Positions 1-9,546 of a stretch of 64,000 nt of DNA are shown in pieces (position 1 is the stretch's first letter; each line of letters begins with the position of its first letter). The DNA is from Xanthomonas sp. 3793 (GTDB lineage: Bacteria > Pseudomonadota > Gammaproteobacteria > Xanthomonadales > Xanthomonadaceae): positions 868,001-932,000 of the forward strand of contig NZ_JANTYU010000001.1 in assembly GCF_024806835.1 (NCBI RefSeq), given 5' to 3'. The position numbers were made by a program, and so were the translations under genes. The notes beneath the pieces are model-generated. The model had not been told where the DNA came from. It saw only the letters and a list, made by a program, of their open reading frames with translations, and made no database searches.

Positions 1-125
1 GCACGCAGGACCGCGTCTATGGTCAGTCCGGCGCGCGTAGCCTGGCGATCAGCAACCCGGCCCAGGCGATCACCAACGCCGACAGCCACGAATACTTCGC
101 CGAGAACACCCCGGCGCAGAACTGA
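1..125 (+). CDS. M35-family metalloendopeptidase, C-terminal fragment
   Basis: Only the last 40 codons are in the window, read in the frame ending with TGA at 123-125. The peptide begins TQDRVYGQSGARSLAISNP and ends EYFAENTPAQN. This matches the C-terminus of peptidyl-Lys metalloendopeptidases (M35, deuterolysin group). In that family a GTxDxxYG segment supplies the aspartate third zinc ligand, and a conserved NAD-x-HEYFAEN-like tail follows. The HExxH helix and the rest of the gene lie upstream of base 1. Family members are secreted zinc proteases; location and substrate cannot be judged from this fragment. A strong hairpin follows 22 bases after the stop. Confidence 0.72.
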   Translation, partial: TQDRVYGQSGARSLAISNPAQAITNADSHEYFAENTPAQN

Positions 126-147
126 TCGCGTCATCGTCTGAAACGAC

Positions 148-177
148 AAAGGCCCGGCAGCGATGCCGGGCCTTTTT
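148..177. terminator. Bidirectional intrinsic terminator
   Basis: AAAGGCCCGGCA, a GCGA loop and TGCCGGGCCTTTTT form a perfect GC-rich stem with a T-run on the plus strand and an A-run that gives a T-run on the minus strand. It lies between the convergent M35 protease and DUF4870 genes and should end both transcripts. Confidence 0.9.
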
Positions 178-194
178 CATCTCACCATGCCGGA

Positions 195-584
195 TTACTT
201 GATCAGGCGCAGCGTGAACGGGTAGCGGTAATGCTCGCCGTTGTTGGCCTTGACCGCGGCCAGGATGCAGAACACCAGGCTGCCGATCCATACCAGGGTC
301 GGCAGGAAGAACAGCATGCCGAACGACACCATGGCCAGGATCACCGCCACGATCATGGCCAGGACCACGGTGATCTGGAAGTTCAATGCCTCCTTGGCCT
401 GATCGGTGGCAAACGGCTTGGACGGGCTGGCGTCCTTGCTGATCAGCCAGATCACCAGCGCGCCGACGAAATAGGTCAGGATGCCCAGCAGATGTGCGGC
501 CAGCGCCAGGGTGCGCTCCTCCGACGGCGTGCTGGTGCCGACCGGCGGCGGTGGCGGCGCGGCATGTGTCTCGAATTCGCTCAT
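195..584 (-). CDS. DUF4870 domain membrane protein
   Basis: 129 aa. A proline-rich N-terminus (APPPPPVG) precedes the domain that starts EERTLALAAHLLGILTYFVG. There are about three to four hydrophobic segments, near residues 27-48 and 70-113, and the short polar tail YRYPFTLRLIK. This is the DUF4870 (Tic20-like) family of small inner-membrane proteins; its biochemical role is not established. I chose ATG at 584 because GGGGAG lies four bases upstream. An in-frame TTG at 596 would add four residues and is less likely. The gene is monocistronic and convergent with the protease fragment. Confidence 0.85.
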   Translation of the reverse strand: MSEFETHAAPPPPPVGTSTPSEERTLALAAHLLGILTYFVGALVIWLISKDASPSKPFATDQAKEALNFQITVVLAMIVAVILAMVSFGMLFFLPTLVWIGSLVFCILAAVKANNGEHYRYPFTLRLIK

Positions 585-921
585 CTGTCTCCCCAAACAT
601 GATTGTGGTGCGGCGGACTATAACAACGATTCAGCCAGCCACCAGTGCGGGAAGACATGGTCTGGTTTTGCTCACCTGGCAGGAGCGATATCACGCACGC
701 TGCGTGGAGGCGATGCCGCCAGCGATAGCGCTGCCGCATGGCGCAAGCGGCGCCGGGACAAGCTCCTTGTTGCTGCGCGCCGGGCAGGTCCACCCCGTGC
801 GCCTTTGGCGGGGAATCGAGACAGCACGCACGCAGGCCGCCCGCAGGGCCAGCGCTGCGACAGCCCCTGGCCCGGCCCATCGACCATGCCTGTCAGGCAT
901 GGCCGGCCTAAGGCCGTCCCC
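585..921. other. Intergenic region with hairpin downstream of pmbA
   Basis: No supported gene. The left part should hold the promoter of the DUF4870 gene. At 884-902 a near-perfect palindrome (CCATGCCTG, one base, CAGGCATGG) lies about 20 bases beyond the pmbA stop. It is followed on the minus strand by no T-run, so it may end pmbA transcription only weakly or act in RNA processing. Confidence 0.45.
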
Positions 922-2289
922 TCAACTATCGCCGGCCACGGTCATCCGGTTGACCAGCACAGAGCCGATCTTGACGTGCGAGCGTGGGTCGACATCGCTG
1001 CCCACCGCTTCGATGCCGGCAAACATGTCGCGCAGGTTGCCGGCGATGGTCAGGCCATCGACCGGATAGGCGATGACGCCGTTCTCGATCCAGAAGCCGC
1101 CGGCGCCGCGTGAGTAATCGCCGGTCACCGGATTGACGCCGTTGCCCATCAGCTCGGTGACCAACAGACCACGCGACATGCCGGCAATCATCGATGCCAG
1201 ATCGCCGGCGTTGGCGCTGACCTGCAGGTTGTGCACACCGCCGGCATTGGCGGTGGTCTGCAGGCCCAGCTTGCGTGCCGAGTAGCTGCCCAGCACATAG
1301 CGCTGCAGCACGCCGTCGGTGATCAGGGCCGAGCGCCGTGTCGCCACGCCTTCGCCGTCGAAGGCGGCCGAGCGCAGCCCGCGGCGCAGATGCGGCAGTT
1401 CTTCGATGTTGAACCAGTCCGGGAACAGCCTGGTGCCGACGCTGTCGAGCAGGAAGCTGGCGCGGCGATACAGCGCGCCACCGGAAACCGCACCGAGCAG
1501 ATGGCCGACCAGCGAGCGCGCCACTTCCGGCGCGAACAGCACCGGCAGCTGGCCGGTGGGCAGCGAGCGAGGCTGCAGCCGCGCCAGGGTGCGCTCGGCA
1601 GCATGGCGGCCGATCGCCTCGGGCGCTTCCAGGTCCTCGCGCGCCAGGGCGCTGCTGTACCAGCCATCGCGCTGCATGCCATCGCCCTGCCCGGCGATCA
1701 GCGCGCAGCTGATCGAGTGGTGGGTGCCGCGCTCGCGTCCGATGAACCCGTGCGAATTGGCGTACACCGACAGGCTGAGCCCGGTGCTGGCCGAGGCGCC
1801 ATCGGAATTGCTGATGCGTGCATCGGCATCCCTGCCGGCGGCCTCGCAGGCCAGCGCCAGGTCCACCGCGGTGTCGGCGTCCAGCGCCCACGGGTGCCAA
1901 CTGTCCAGATCGGGGAAGTCATGCGCCATCAACTCCCGGTCGGCCAGGCCGGAGGCCGCATCGTCTTCGGTATAGCGCGCAATCGCGCAGGCCTGGGCCA
2001 CGGTGGACTCCAGGCTGGCGTCCTGCAGGTCGGCGGTGCTGGCACTACCCTTGCGCTTGCCGAAGTACACCGTCACCGCGATGCCGCGGTCGCGGGTGGA
2101 CTCGACCGTTTCCACATCGCCCAGGCGCACGTTGACGTCCAGGCCGCGCTCTTCGCTGCAGCTCACTTCGGCCTGGGTGGCGCCGGCCGCGCGGGCGCGC
2201 TCGAGCAGGCGTTGCGAGATATCGGTCAGCGCATCCAGACGCTGCAGGCTGTCGTCGGTGACACGGGTTTCGGAGGAGAGTGCGTTCAA
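922..2289 (-). CDS. pmbA: TldE/PmbA metalloprotease-complex subunit
   Basis: 455 aa from the TTG at 2289, against about 450 for E. coli PmbA (TldE). It is the partner of TldD; together they form a heterodimeric protease that degrades unfolded peptides. TldE contributes structure rather than the zinc motif. The N-terminal domain carries AAGATQAEVSCSEERGLDVN and ETVESTRDRGIAVTVYFGKR. The C-terminal half carries GNGVNPVTGDYSRGAGGFWI and GSDVDPRSHVKIGSVLV, all typical of the family. The frame stays open upstream to about 2388, but that stretch translates a tandem DNA repeat and is not conserved in family N-termini, so I begin at NALSSETR. GGATAAAGCA precedes the TTG. It is divergent from darP, as in E. 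coli. Confidence 0.93.
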   Translation of the reverse strand: MNALSSETRVTDDSLQRLDALTDISQRLLERARAAGATQAEVSCSEERGLDVNVRLGDVETVESTRDRGIAVTVYFGKRKGSASTADLQDASLESTVAQACAIARYTEDDAASGLADRELMAHDFPDLDSWHPWALDADTAVDLALACEAAGRDADARISNSDGASASTGLSLSVYANSHGFIGRERGTHHSISCALIAGQGDGMQRDGWYSSALAREDLEAPEAIGRHAAERTLARLQPRSLPTGQLPVLFAPEVARSLVGHLLGAVSGGALYRRASFLLDSVGTRLFPDWFNIEELPHLRRGLRSAAFDGEGVATRRSALITDGVLQRYVLGSYSARKLGLQTTANAGGVHNLQVSANAGDLASMIAGMSRGLLVTELMGNGVNPVTGDYSRGAGGFWIENGVIAYPVDGLTIAGNLRDMFAGIEAVGSDVDPRSHVKIGSVLVNRMTVAGDS

Positions 2290-2302
2290 TGCTTTATCCT
2301 TT

Positions 2303-2458
2303 GGATGCGGATCCGTCCGCGAAAGCCCGGCCATCGTGGCCGGGCTGTCTGAATTTGGATGCGGATCCTCCGCAGAAAGCTCGGCCATCCCTGGCCGCAG
2401 TGTCTGAATTTGGTGCGGAGTCTTCCGCCGGAGTCCGGCCGTTCACGGCCGGAAATTT
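2303..2458. repeat. Three tandem ~54-bp repeats with internal hairpins
   Basis: Three consecutive imperfect units begin at 2303, 2357 and 2412 (54, 55 and 47 bp). Each opens with GG(A)TGCGGA, contains a TCCGC arm pairing back to the opening GCGGA, then a CGGCC-x-GGCCG hairpin, and ends near TCTGAATTT or GGAAATTT. They fill the whole pmbA-darP divergent intergenic space and overlap the expected promoters or 5' leaders of both genes. Confidence 0.85.
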
Positions 2459-2487
2459 AACTAACCAAGTTTCGGGATGTAGTGGCA

Positions 2488-3069
2488 ATGCGCGGACGCG
2501 ATGAAGAGACCGGTGAATTTCGTGGCGCCAGCCGCAGCCAGCAACGGCGCGAGGCGCTGGAAATTTTCGACCTGGGCGAAAAGCTGGTGGCGCTCACCCC
2601 GGCGCAGCTGGCCAAGCTGCCGGTGCCCGAGTCGTTGATCCCGCATATCGAAGAGAGCAAGCGCATCACCTCGCACATCGCGCACAAGCGGCAGCTGGCG
2701 TTTCTGGCCAAGCACATGCGCCGCGAGGACGATGAAACGCTGGCTGCCATCCGCGACGCGCTGGATGCCAACAGCGACACCGCGCGCCGTGAAGTGGCGG
2801 CGATCCATCGCGTCGAGCGCTGGCGCGAGCGCCTGCTCGCCGAAGGCGACGTCGCGCTGGCCGAGTTGCTGGAAGCCTACCCGGCCGCCGATCGCCAGCA
2901 ACTGCGCCAGCTGGTGCGCAACGCGATCCACGAACGCGCCAAGAACAAACCGCCGCGCGCCTACCGCGAGCTGTTCCAGGTGCTGCGCGAGCTGTCTCAG
3001 GAGCCGGGATTGGGGAGTGGGGATTCGGGATTGGAAGAAGACGACCGGAATCTGGAAGACGACGAATAG
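2488..3069 (+). CDS. darP: DarP (YjgA), 50S ribosome-assembly factor
   Basis: 193 aa, slightly longer than E. coli DarP (183). This DUF615 protein binds late 50S precursors and promotes large-subunit maturation. The helical core is clear: [40 protein letters not shown] and [15 protein letters not shown], ending in [14 protein letters not shown]. The last 20 or so residues ([20 protein letters not shown]) are outside the conserved domain. They are encoded partly by a G-rich dispersed repeat at 3006-3034. ATG 2488 is used; GTG at 2482 in the same frame is possible. It is divergent from pmbA, a gene pairing also seen in E. coli. Confidence 0.9.
   Translation: MRGRDEETGEFRGASRSQQRREALEIFDLGEKLVALTPAQLAKLPVPESLIPHIEESKRITSHIAHKRQLAFLAKHMRREDDETLAAIRDALDANSDTARREVAAIHRVERWRERLLAEGDVALAELLEAYPAADRQQLRQLVRNAIHERAKNKPPRAYRELFQVLRELSQEPGLGSGDSGLEEDDRNLEDDE
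3006..3034 (+). repeat. G-rich dispersed repeat, copy 1 (inside darP)
   Basis: GGGATTGGGGAGTGG followed by GGATTCGGGATTGG. This unit recurs at six other places in the window, in both orientations, each time at or near a gene edge. Here it is translated as part of the DarP tail. Confidence 0.75.
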
Positions 3070-3216
3070 GGCCTGGCGGCCGCAATCGCGGAGCCGCTCA
3101 ACGAGCGCCTCCGCCGCAGCCAAACTGGGCAGCATGCGTCCAACATCTGCAACCTGGGTAGGCGACACCTGCGCGCCGAGAACGCTGCGCGCCTCTCCTG
3201 CTGCGCTTCCCGATGC

Positions 3217-3327
3217 CCTGATCCCGATTCCCGGTATCAAGACCGACGCGGCGCAAGCCTCTGACACGCGATAGCCCGCTCCTGCCGTTGCGACTCCCCA
3301 ATCCCGATTCCCGAATCCCCGCATCTC
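3217..3327 (-). repeat. G-rich dispersed repeat, copies 2 and 3 (tldD 3' edge)
   Basis: Two C-rich (inverted) copies: ATCCCGATTCCCGG at 3221-3234, and CCCCAATCCCGATTCCCGAA at 3296-3315 that runs on to the tldD stop codon. With copy 1 in the opposite orientation, the darP-tldD spacer could form long-range stem structures between the two convergent genes. Confidence 0.7.
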
Positions 3328-4771
3328 AGGCCTGCGTTCCGCCAACCGTGATGCCGTCGATGAGCAACGATGGCTGGCCCACGCCGACCGGCACGCTCTG
3401 CCCGTCCTTGCCGCACACGCCCACGCCTTCGTCCAGCGCCAGGTCGTTGCCGATCATGCGCACCTTCTGCATGGTTTCCGGGCCGTTGCCGATCAGCGTG
3501 GCGCCCTTGACCGGCGCGGTGACCTTGCCGTCCTCGATCAGGTAGGCCTCGGTGGCCGAGAACACGTACTTGCCGCTGGTGATGTCGACCTGGCCGCCGC
3601 CGAAGTTCACTGCGTAAATGCCCTTCTTGACCGAGCGGATCATCTCTTCCGGGTCGTGCTGGCCGGCGCGCATGTAGGTGTTGGTCATGCGCGGCATGGT
3701 CAGGTGCGCGAAGGATTCGCGACGGCCGTTGCCGGTCGGTGCCACGCCCATCAGGCGCGCGTTGTGGCTGTCCTGCATATAGCCGACCAGCACGCCATCT
3801 TCGATCAGCGTGGTGCACTGCGTCGGCGTGCCTTCGTCGTCGATATTGAGCGAGCCGCGACGTCCGTCCAGGGTGCCGTCGTCGACGATGGTCACGCCAG
3901 GCGAGGCGACGCGTTCGCCCATGCGCCCGGCGTAGACGCTGGTGCCCTTGCGATTGAAGTCGCCTTCCAGCCCGTGGCCGACCGCTTCGTGCAGCAATAC
4001 GCCGGGCCAGCCCGGCCCGAGCACCACCGGCATCACGCCGGCCGGCGCGGGAATCGCCTCCAGGTTGACCAGCGCCTGACGCAGCGCTTCGCGGGCGAAG
4101 CCTTCCGGGCGGCCGTCGGCGAACAGTTCGGCATAGCCGTAACGGCCGCCGCCGCCGGAATAGCCGGATTCGCGCCGCCCACCCTGCTCGACGATCACCT
4201 GCACGTTCAAGCGCACCAACGGGCGCACGTCGGCCGCCAGCACGCCATCGCTGCGCGCGATCAGCACCGTGTCCACGCCACCGGACAGGCTCACCATCAC
4301 CTGCTTGACGCGCGGGTCGGCGGCACGCACGTACTGGTCGATCCGGCGCAGCAGGTCCACCTTGGTGGCGCTGTCCATGTCGTCGATCGGGTCGGTGGCC
4401 GGATACAGCGCGCGGCCGTTGCCGCGCACCAGCGCGCGGCTGGATTGCGCGCCGCCGTCGCGCGAGATCGCACGCGCCGACTGCGCCGCTTCCAGCAAGG
4501 TGTCGCGCTGGATGTCGTCGGAGTACGCAAAGCCAGTCTTCTCGCCGGCGATCGCACGCACGCCCACGCCTTGTTCGATGGAATGCGCACCGTCCTTGAC
4601 GATGCCGTCTTCCACGCTCCAGCTCTCGCGTCGCGAATGCTGGAAATACAGATCGCCGAAGTCGATGCCGGGGCCCAGCAGGGCGCCGAAGGTGCGGTCC
4701 AGATGGCCGGCATCCAGGCCGGAGGGGAGCAGCAGCCGGGTTTCGGCCAGAGTGAGAGCGTTATCGGTCAT
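3326..4771 (-). CDS. tldD: TldD zinc metalloprotease
   Basis: 481 aa, the same length as E. coli TldD. It is the catalytic subunit of the TldD/TldE protease. The zinc motif [12 protein letters not shown] (HExxxH) sits near residue 260. Other family landmarks are [50 protein letters not shown] and [20 protein letters not shown] at the C-terminus. ATG 4771 starts [14 protein letters not shown]; the frame is open about 29 codons further upstream but without family similarity. It is convergent with darP and lies near rather than beside pmbA, so both subunits are encoded within 4 kb. The stop codon abuts a dispersed repeat. Confidence 0.95.
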   Translation of the reverse strand: MTDNALTLAETRLLLPSGLDAGHLDRTFGALLGPGIDFGDLYFQHSRRESWSVEDGIVKDGAHSIEQGVGVRAIAGEKTGFAYSDDIQRDTLLEAAQSARAISRDGGAQSSRALVRGNGRALYPATDPIDDMDSATKVDLLRRIDQYVRAADPRVKQVMVSLSGGVDTVLIARSDGVLAADVRPLVRLNVQVIVEQGGRRESGYSGGGGRYGYAELFADGRPEGFAREALRQALVNLEAIPAPAGVMPVVLGPGWPGVLLHEAVGHGLEGDFNRKGTSVYAGRMGERVASPGVTIVDDGTLDGRRGSLNIDDEGTPTQCTTLIEDGVLVGYMQDSHNARLMGVAPTGNGRRESFAHLTMPRMTNTYMRAGQHDPEEMIRSVKKGIYAVNFGGGQVDITSGKYVFSATEAYLIEDGKVTAPVKGATLIGNGPETMQKVRMIGNDLALDEGVGVCGKDGQSVPVGVGQPSLLIDGITVGGTQA

Positions 4772-4871
4772 GCGGTCAGGATGGGGCCCGCGCGCCGGGG
4801 AGACAAGTCGTCCGGCTGAACATGCGGCGCGGCTATCATCGCCGGCTCGCTCTTCCAATCACTGCCCGCGC

Positions 4872-5627
4872 ATGAAGCTCATCGCCCACGTTCTGGATGG
4901 CCACACGCTGGACATCCGCCCTGCCCCGCATGCGCGCGACTGGATGGACGCCACCGATCAACGCTATGCATACCGCTGCCTGCCACTGGCGATCGCGAAC
5001 GCGCATGGCTGGGAGCTGCTGTGCCAGTCCGGTTTCGAGGCCAGTTGGGATGGGCGCGATGGGCTGGATGCGCTTCGGATCGTTGCCGATGAAGGCAGCG
5101 TGGCGCCGGCGATCAGCCACTTCGGCTACGGCGTGCTGACCTTTCATGTGCCCTGCCTGTTTCGCACCGACGCAGGCGTCGACCTGTTCGTCACTGGCCC
5201 GTTGAACCGGCCCAAGGACGGCATCGGCGCGTTGAGCGGCCTGGTGGAAACCGACTGGAGCCCGTACACCTTCACCATGAACTGGCGCTTCACCCGACCC
5301 GGCCAGGTGCGCTTCGACGCAGGCGAGCCGTTCTGCCATCTGTTCCCGCTGCAGCGGCAGCTGATCGAACAGGTGCAGCCGCAGTGGATGCCGCTCTCCG
5401 AGGCGCCGGAACTGGCGCAGCAGCACGCCGACTGGACCCGCAGCCGCACGCGCTTTCTGGATGAGCTGCCGGATACGCAATCGGCCGCGGCGCGCGAGAA
5501 ATGGCAGCGGGGGTATTTCCGCGGCGTGGCCGGACCGGAGCAGACGGTGGTACCGGGCCATCGCGCGCGGCTACGGCTGCCGATGTTCAGGCGTGCCGGC
5601 AGCGACGACGACGCTGCAGCCGACTGA
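4872..5627 (+). CDS. DUF6065 family protein
   Basis: 251 aa, soluble, with no signal peptide. Conserved blocks include FGYGVLTFHVPCLFRT, VDLFVTGPLNRPKDG and ETDWSPYTFTMNWRFTRPG, which I recognise as the DUF6065 family. The fold and role are not established. The start ATG 4872 lies 100 bases from the divergent tldD start, so the two share a promoter region. It ends only 5 bases before the convergent yhdP stop, leaving no room for a dedicated terminator. The C-terminal tail DDDAAAD is low complexity. Confidence 0.75.
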   Translation: MKLIAHVLDGHTLDIRPAPHARDWMDATDQRYAYRCLPLAIANAHGWELLCQSGFEASWDGRDGLDALRIVADEGSVAPAISHFGYGVLTFHVPCLFRTDAGVDLFVTGPLNRPKDGIGALSGLVETDWSPYTFTMNWRFTRPGQVRFDAGEPFCHLFPLQRQLIEQVQPQWMPLSEAPELAQQHADWTRSRTRFLDELPDTQSAAAREKWQRGYFRGVAGPEQTVVPGHRARLRLPMFRRAGSDDDAAAD

Positions 5628-5632
5628 GTCCC

Positions 5633-8600
5633 TCAGCGCGGCGGCGCGGCGGGCTTGCCAGCTGGCACAGGTTTGCTCGGCGCACGCTCGCGCGCTTCGC
5701 GCTCGACCACGTCCACCTGCGGGTCCTTCCATGGCCCGGTGACGTGGTAGGTCTTGGCGCCGATCGCGCCCAGCGGCTTGCCGAGCACGGCGTTGGCGGC
5801 CGCGCCCACCGCCGCACCCACCGGCCCGCCGGCCACTGCACCGACCACGGTCAGCAGGTTGCCGGCCTTGGGGTTCACATCCACGGTCTGGTCGAAGGTC
5901 TGCGCGCGCAGATCGGTCTGGCCGCGGATGGCGATCTCGGCCGCGGGGCCTGCGATGCGGATGGCGTCGGTGCGCGCAAAACCGTCGCCGAAGCGCACCT
6001 CCCCGTCCAGCGTGTTGAAGGCCAGGCCCTTGGAGAAGAAATCGCGGAAGTCGAACATCAGCCGGCGCGGCAACTGCGCCACGCTGAGCAGGCCCAGCAC
6101 GCGGCCGGCACCCGGATCCACTTCCAGCAGCTGGCCGTTGCGGATATCCACCTTCAGGTTGCCGTCCAGCGAGCCGAGCGCAAAGCCGGTCGGCGACCCC
6201 TGCCAGCCGGCGTTGAGTTCCAGTTGGCCTTCGCCGCCACGCAACTGGCCGCCCAGGGTGAGGTTCTGCAGCAGGTTGCCGAGGTTGCGGCTATCCACAC
6301 GTGCCGACAGCCGCGTGCTGGCGGCATCGCCCTTGCCGCGCCAGGCGCCGGTCAGGCCGATGCTCTGGTCGTCCGAGCGCAGCTGCAGCTGATCCACCTG
6401 CATGCCGTCGGTGAGCCGGCTACTGCGCAGGATCGCCGCACCCAGGGTCATCTTGCCCACGCGCAGGTCGTCGATATCCAGCGCCAGCGGCGGGATCGAG
6501 ACCGGGTCGAACTCGGCGACCGCGCGGCGTGCCGGTTCCGGCAGGGCACCGGCCAGCGGGTCGCCGGGCTCGGGGGCCGCAGGCTCGGGCGCATCGGCCA
6601 CCGGCTGCCAGCGCACGGTGCTGAGCTTGCCCTGCACGATGCCGCCGTCGGCGTTGGGCACGGTGAGTTGGCCGGCCAGCGAGGGACCGTCCAACGTGAC
6701 CGCCACCGCATCGCGGGTCGGGCGCAACCGCAGCCGGGTCTGCGGAAACACGCCGCCGATCATCAGCAGCCTATCCGCCTGCACGTCCACCTGTTGCAGC
6801 GGTACAGCATCCTTCCTGGGCGTGGCCGGCTGACCCGGCAGCGGTGGCATGTCCGCATCGCTGCTGCCGCGCGCCAGGCTGATCCAGTCGATCGCGTCCA
6901 GCGAGGCGGTACGGCCGGTCACCACCAGTCCGTTGGCCGGCGGACGCTCGGTCACCGTGTCGGTGCCCATCACCACGCGCACGCCGGTCTGGTCGCCATG
7001 GCTGCTGGCCTTGAGCGCCACCAGCTTGCCGAAGGCCACATCGATATCGCCATCGCCGACCGGCAGGGCCAGCTTGACCTGCGTGTCCAGCGGTTGGGAG
7101 GCGGCCTTGTCCAGCGGCGCGGGCAGATCCAGCGTGGTGCCCACCAGCTCCGAGCGCAGCGTCAGCAGCGCCTGCGCATCGGCCTGCCCCGGCGTCGGCA
7201 GCGGCACATCCACGCCCACCTGCCATGGCGCGCTGCCATGCACGTAGGGGCGCAGCCACTCCATCTGCGGGGCGCGGTCGAACAATTCCTTGACATCCAC
7301 GGTGGCGCCAAAGCGCGCCTCGAAGGCCTGCCTGGGGTCCTGCACAAAGCCACCGGCACGCAGCGCCAACTCGCCGGTGCGGCCCTGGTGCTGCACGCTC
7401 AGATGCTCGGCCGCAAATCCGCTGTCGCGATACTCGGCTTGCCCGCTGACCTGGTCGAAGGCCAGATTCCAGCGCGCGTCGGCCAACTTGGCGCCCTGCA
7501 ACGCCACCGTGCCCTGCAGATGGCCACCCACGCCGTTGGTGCGCAACGGGCGCAGCAAATCGAAGCGCACCGTCGCCGGGCCGGACACGCTGAGGTTGCG
7601 CAAGGTATCGCCATAACGTTGCTCCAGCGGGCTCTTGCGCAACATGCCCAGCAGTTGCGCCGCATCGGCCTGGGTGGAAGCGCGCACATACAGCTCGGAG
7701 GTCTTGAAGCTGGGAATGCCGGCGTCCAGCTGCGCGATCGGGGTGCCGGCCAGATCGCCGCTGCCCTGCAACGAAAATCCATTGCCGACGAAGCGCAGAT
7801 CGGCCTGCACCTGGTCCATCGCCGGCCAGTCCGGACTGAAGCGAATCGTGCCCTCGCGGATCTGCCCGAACGCCTCGAAGCGCCCGTCGTTGTCGTCGAA
7901 CGGCCACTGGTCCAGATCGCCGCTGACCAGGCCGGTGCCACCGGTGATCACGCCGCCGGCCACGGCCATGTCCAGCCAGTCGATGGCCGCCTTGCTCATC
8001 TTGGAGCGGATCCAGAACTTGCGCGCCACCGGCAACGCCACATCATCCAGTTGCGCGGCCAGTTGCATGCGCGGGCGAGTGCCGTCGTTCTGGAACCACA
8101 GCCCGCCGCGCACGTTGGCGCCATAGTCCCTGGCCTGCACGCGCAGGGCCGGGGTGGCGACCTGCCAGCCCGCACCTTCGCGCCAGCCGACGATCTTGCC
8201 GGCCAGTTGAATCTCATGCACCACGCCAAAGCCGGTGGGCCAGTCGAAGCGCACCGTGGCGCCCGGCGCGGTTTCCAGCTCGCCGCCCTGTGCGTCGCCG
8301 TCGATGCGGCCGCGCAAACCGCTGATTCCGGGCGAATTGCCCACCGGCAAGAAACCGAGTTCTTCGATCTGCCCTTGCGCACGCACGGCGCCACCCTGCT
8401 CGCCGGCGATCTGAAGATCGGCCACACGCAGCTGCGGTTTGGACAGGGTCAACCAGCGGCGCAGCGCAGGCGACAGTTGATCGCTCAATGCGGCGGCGGC
8501 AATCAGGCCGGAGACTTCGCCCTGCCTGGCAACCACCGCATAGTGCCGCCCGCCGGCGATGCTCAGCCCGTCCAGATGCTGCAGCGCGGCCGCCTGGCCC

Positions 8601-9538
8601 AGCCGCAGCACCGGTGCATCCAGCCGCCAGCCGCCGTCGATGGTGTGCCAGCGCGCACGTGCCTGCAGGCGCTCCCAGCGCAGCGTGCGGCGTGCGGTTT
8701 CGTCCGGCAACGGCGCGCCGGACAGCGCAATCTGGGTGAGATCGGCATCGACGGTGACCCCAGTGATACGGCGGGCACGCAGCTGCGCCCAGGCCTGCAG
8801 GCGCCCACCGCCACCGTCCACGCGCATGCCGCCCACCTGCAGCAGCGACGCCCATGCGGCCAGATCGGCAGGATCGGCCTGCGCATAGGCACTGCCGTCG
8901 CCGCTGTCGCGGTCGAATTCCAGGACTGCGGTCAGCGGGGCACGCTTGAGATCGATCCAGCTACGGCTGCCTACCTTGACCGTCGAACCGCTCACGCGCA
9001 GACGCAGGTCGATCCGCGGCAAGGCGGTGTCCAGGCCGATCGATGGCGCGTTCACCTTCAGCCGCGCCTCGGCCAGCTGGATCTCGCCAAGCCGACGCAA
9101 TGCCTCCAGCGGGTCGGAACGCTTCCCGCTCGGCAGGCCCTGGACAGACCACACGCCGTCGTCGCTGCGTTGCAGGGTCAGCGCCAACCCGCGCAGGCGC
9201 ACCTCGGTCAACGAATGCCCGGGCAACAAGCCGGCGTACATCGCCAGCAGTACCTCCGCCTGGCCCACACGCACCTCGCCATGCGGGCCGATCCGCAAAC
9301 CGTCCAGCCGCAGCAGCGGGCCACGCCGGGTCCACTCGGTGTCCAGACGATCGAAGGCGATCGGCTGCCCGGCGCGCTGACTCAACCAGTCGGCGATCTG
9401 CTGCGGGTGCTCCTCGGCCAACGGCAATGCCTGGCTCGCCGCGCCCACCAGCAACGCGACCGCCACCACCGCAAGCGCGCAGGCAGTGATCGCATAGCGG
9501 CGGAACAGGCGCAGACGGCGGCGCAGCGGGGTGGGCAT
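5633..9538 (-). CDS. yhdP: YhdP-family AsmA-like phospholipid transport protein
   Basis: 1301 aa, close to E. coli YhdP (about 1266). YhdP, TamB and YdbH are AsmA-like bridge proteins that carry phospholipid between inner and outer membranes. There is one N-terminal anchor (about residues 15-38, AITACALAVVAVALLVGAAS) after a basic stretch, then a long beta-rich periplasmic region. The TIGR02099/AsmA-like C-terminal part includes GQTDLRAQTFDQTVDVNPK and VGAVAGGPVGAAVGAAANAVLG. The tail is basic and proline-rich. It lies downstream of maf-rng as in E. coli, but a 143-base spacer with a G-rich repeat separates it from rng. No strong Shine-Dalgarno sequence is seen before ATG 9538. Confidence 0.93.
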   Translation of the reverse strand: MPTPLRRRLRLFRRYAITACALAVVAVALLVGAASQALPLAEEHPQQIADWLSQRAGQPIAFDRLDTEWTRRGPLLRLDGLRIGPHGEVRVGQAEVLLAMYAGLLPGHSLTEVRLRGLALTLQRSDDGVWSVQGLPSGKRSDPLEALRRLGEIQLAEARLKVNAPSIGLDTALPRIDLRLRVSGSTVKVGSRSWIDLKRAPLTAVLEFDRDSGDGSAYAQADPADLAAWASLLQVGGMRVDGGGGRLQAWAQLRARRITGVTVDADLTQIALSGAPLPDETARRTLRWERLQARARWHTIDGGWRLDAPVLRLGQAAALQHLDGLSIAGGRHYAVVARQGEVSGLIAAAALSDQLSPALRRWLTLSKPQLRVADLQIAGEQGGAVRAQGQIEELGFLPVGNSPGISGLRGRIDGDAQGGELETAPGATVRFDWPTGFGVVHEIQLAGKIVGWREGAGWQVATPALRVQARDYGANVRGGLWFQNDGTRPRMQLAAQLDDVALPVARKFWIRSKMSKAAIDWLDMAVAGGVITGGTGLVSGDLDQWPFDDNDGRFEAFGQIREGTIRFSPDWPAMDQVQADLRFVGNGFSLQGSGDLAGTPIAQLDAGIPSFKTSELYVRASTQADAAQLLGMLRKSPLEQRYGDTLRNLSVSGPATVRFDLLRPLRTNGVGGHLQGTVALQGAKLADARWNLAFDQVSGQAEYRDSGFAAEHLSVQHQGRTGELALRAGGFVQDPRQAFEARFGATVDVKELFDRAPQMEWLRPYVHGSAPWQVGVDVPLPTPGQADAQALLTLRSELVGTTLDLPAPLDKAASQPLDTQVKLALPVGDGDIDVAFGKLVALKASSHGDQTGVRVVMGTDTVTERPPANGLVVTGRTASLDAIDWISLARGSSDADMPPLPGQPATPRKDAVPLQQVDVQADRLLMIGGVFPQTRLRLRPTRDAVAVTLDGPSLAGQLTVPNADGGIVQGKLSTVRWQPVADAPEPAAPEPGDPLAGALPEPARRAVAEFDPVSIPPLALDIDDLRVGKMTLGAAILRSSRLTDGMQVDQLQLRSDDQSIGLTGAWRGKGDAASTRLSARVDSRNLGNLLQNLTLGGQLRGGEGQLELNAGWQGSPTGFALGSLDGNLKVDIRNGQLLEVDPGAGRVLGLLSVAQLPRRLMFDFRDFFSKGLAFNTLDGEVRFGDGFARTDAIRIAGPAAEIAIRGQTDLRAQTFDQTVDVNPKAGNLLTVVGAVAGGPVGAAVGAAANAVLGKPLGAIGAKTYHVTGPWKDPQVDVVEREARERAPSKPVPAGKPAAPPR

Positions 9539-9546
9539 CAGGAGCG

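Noticed and set aside
2290..2388. A longer N-terminus for PmbA.
   Set aside because: The extra residues are a translated tandem DNA repeat (DPHPNSDSPATMAGLSRTDP) not seen in family starts.
2303..2458. CRISPR-like short array.
   Set aside because: The units are directly abutting, with no unique spacers.
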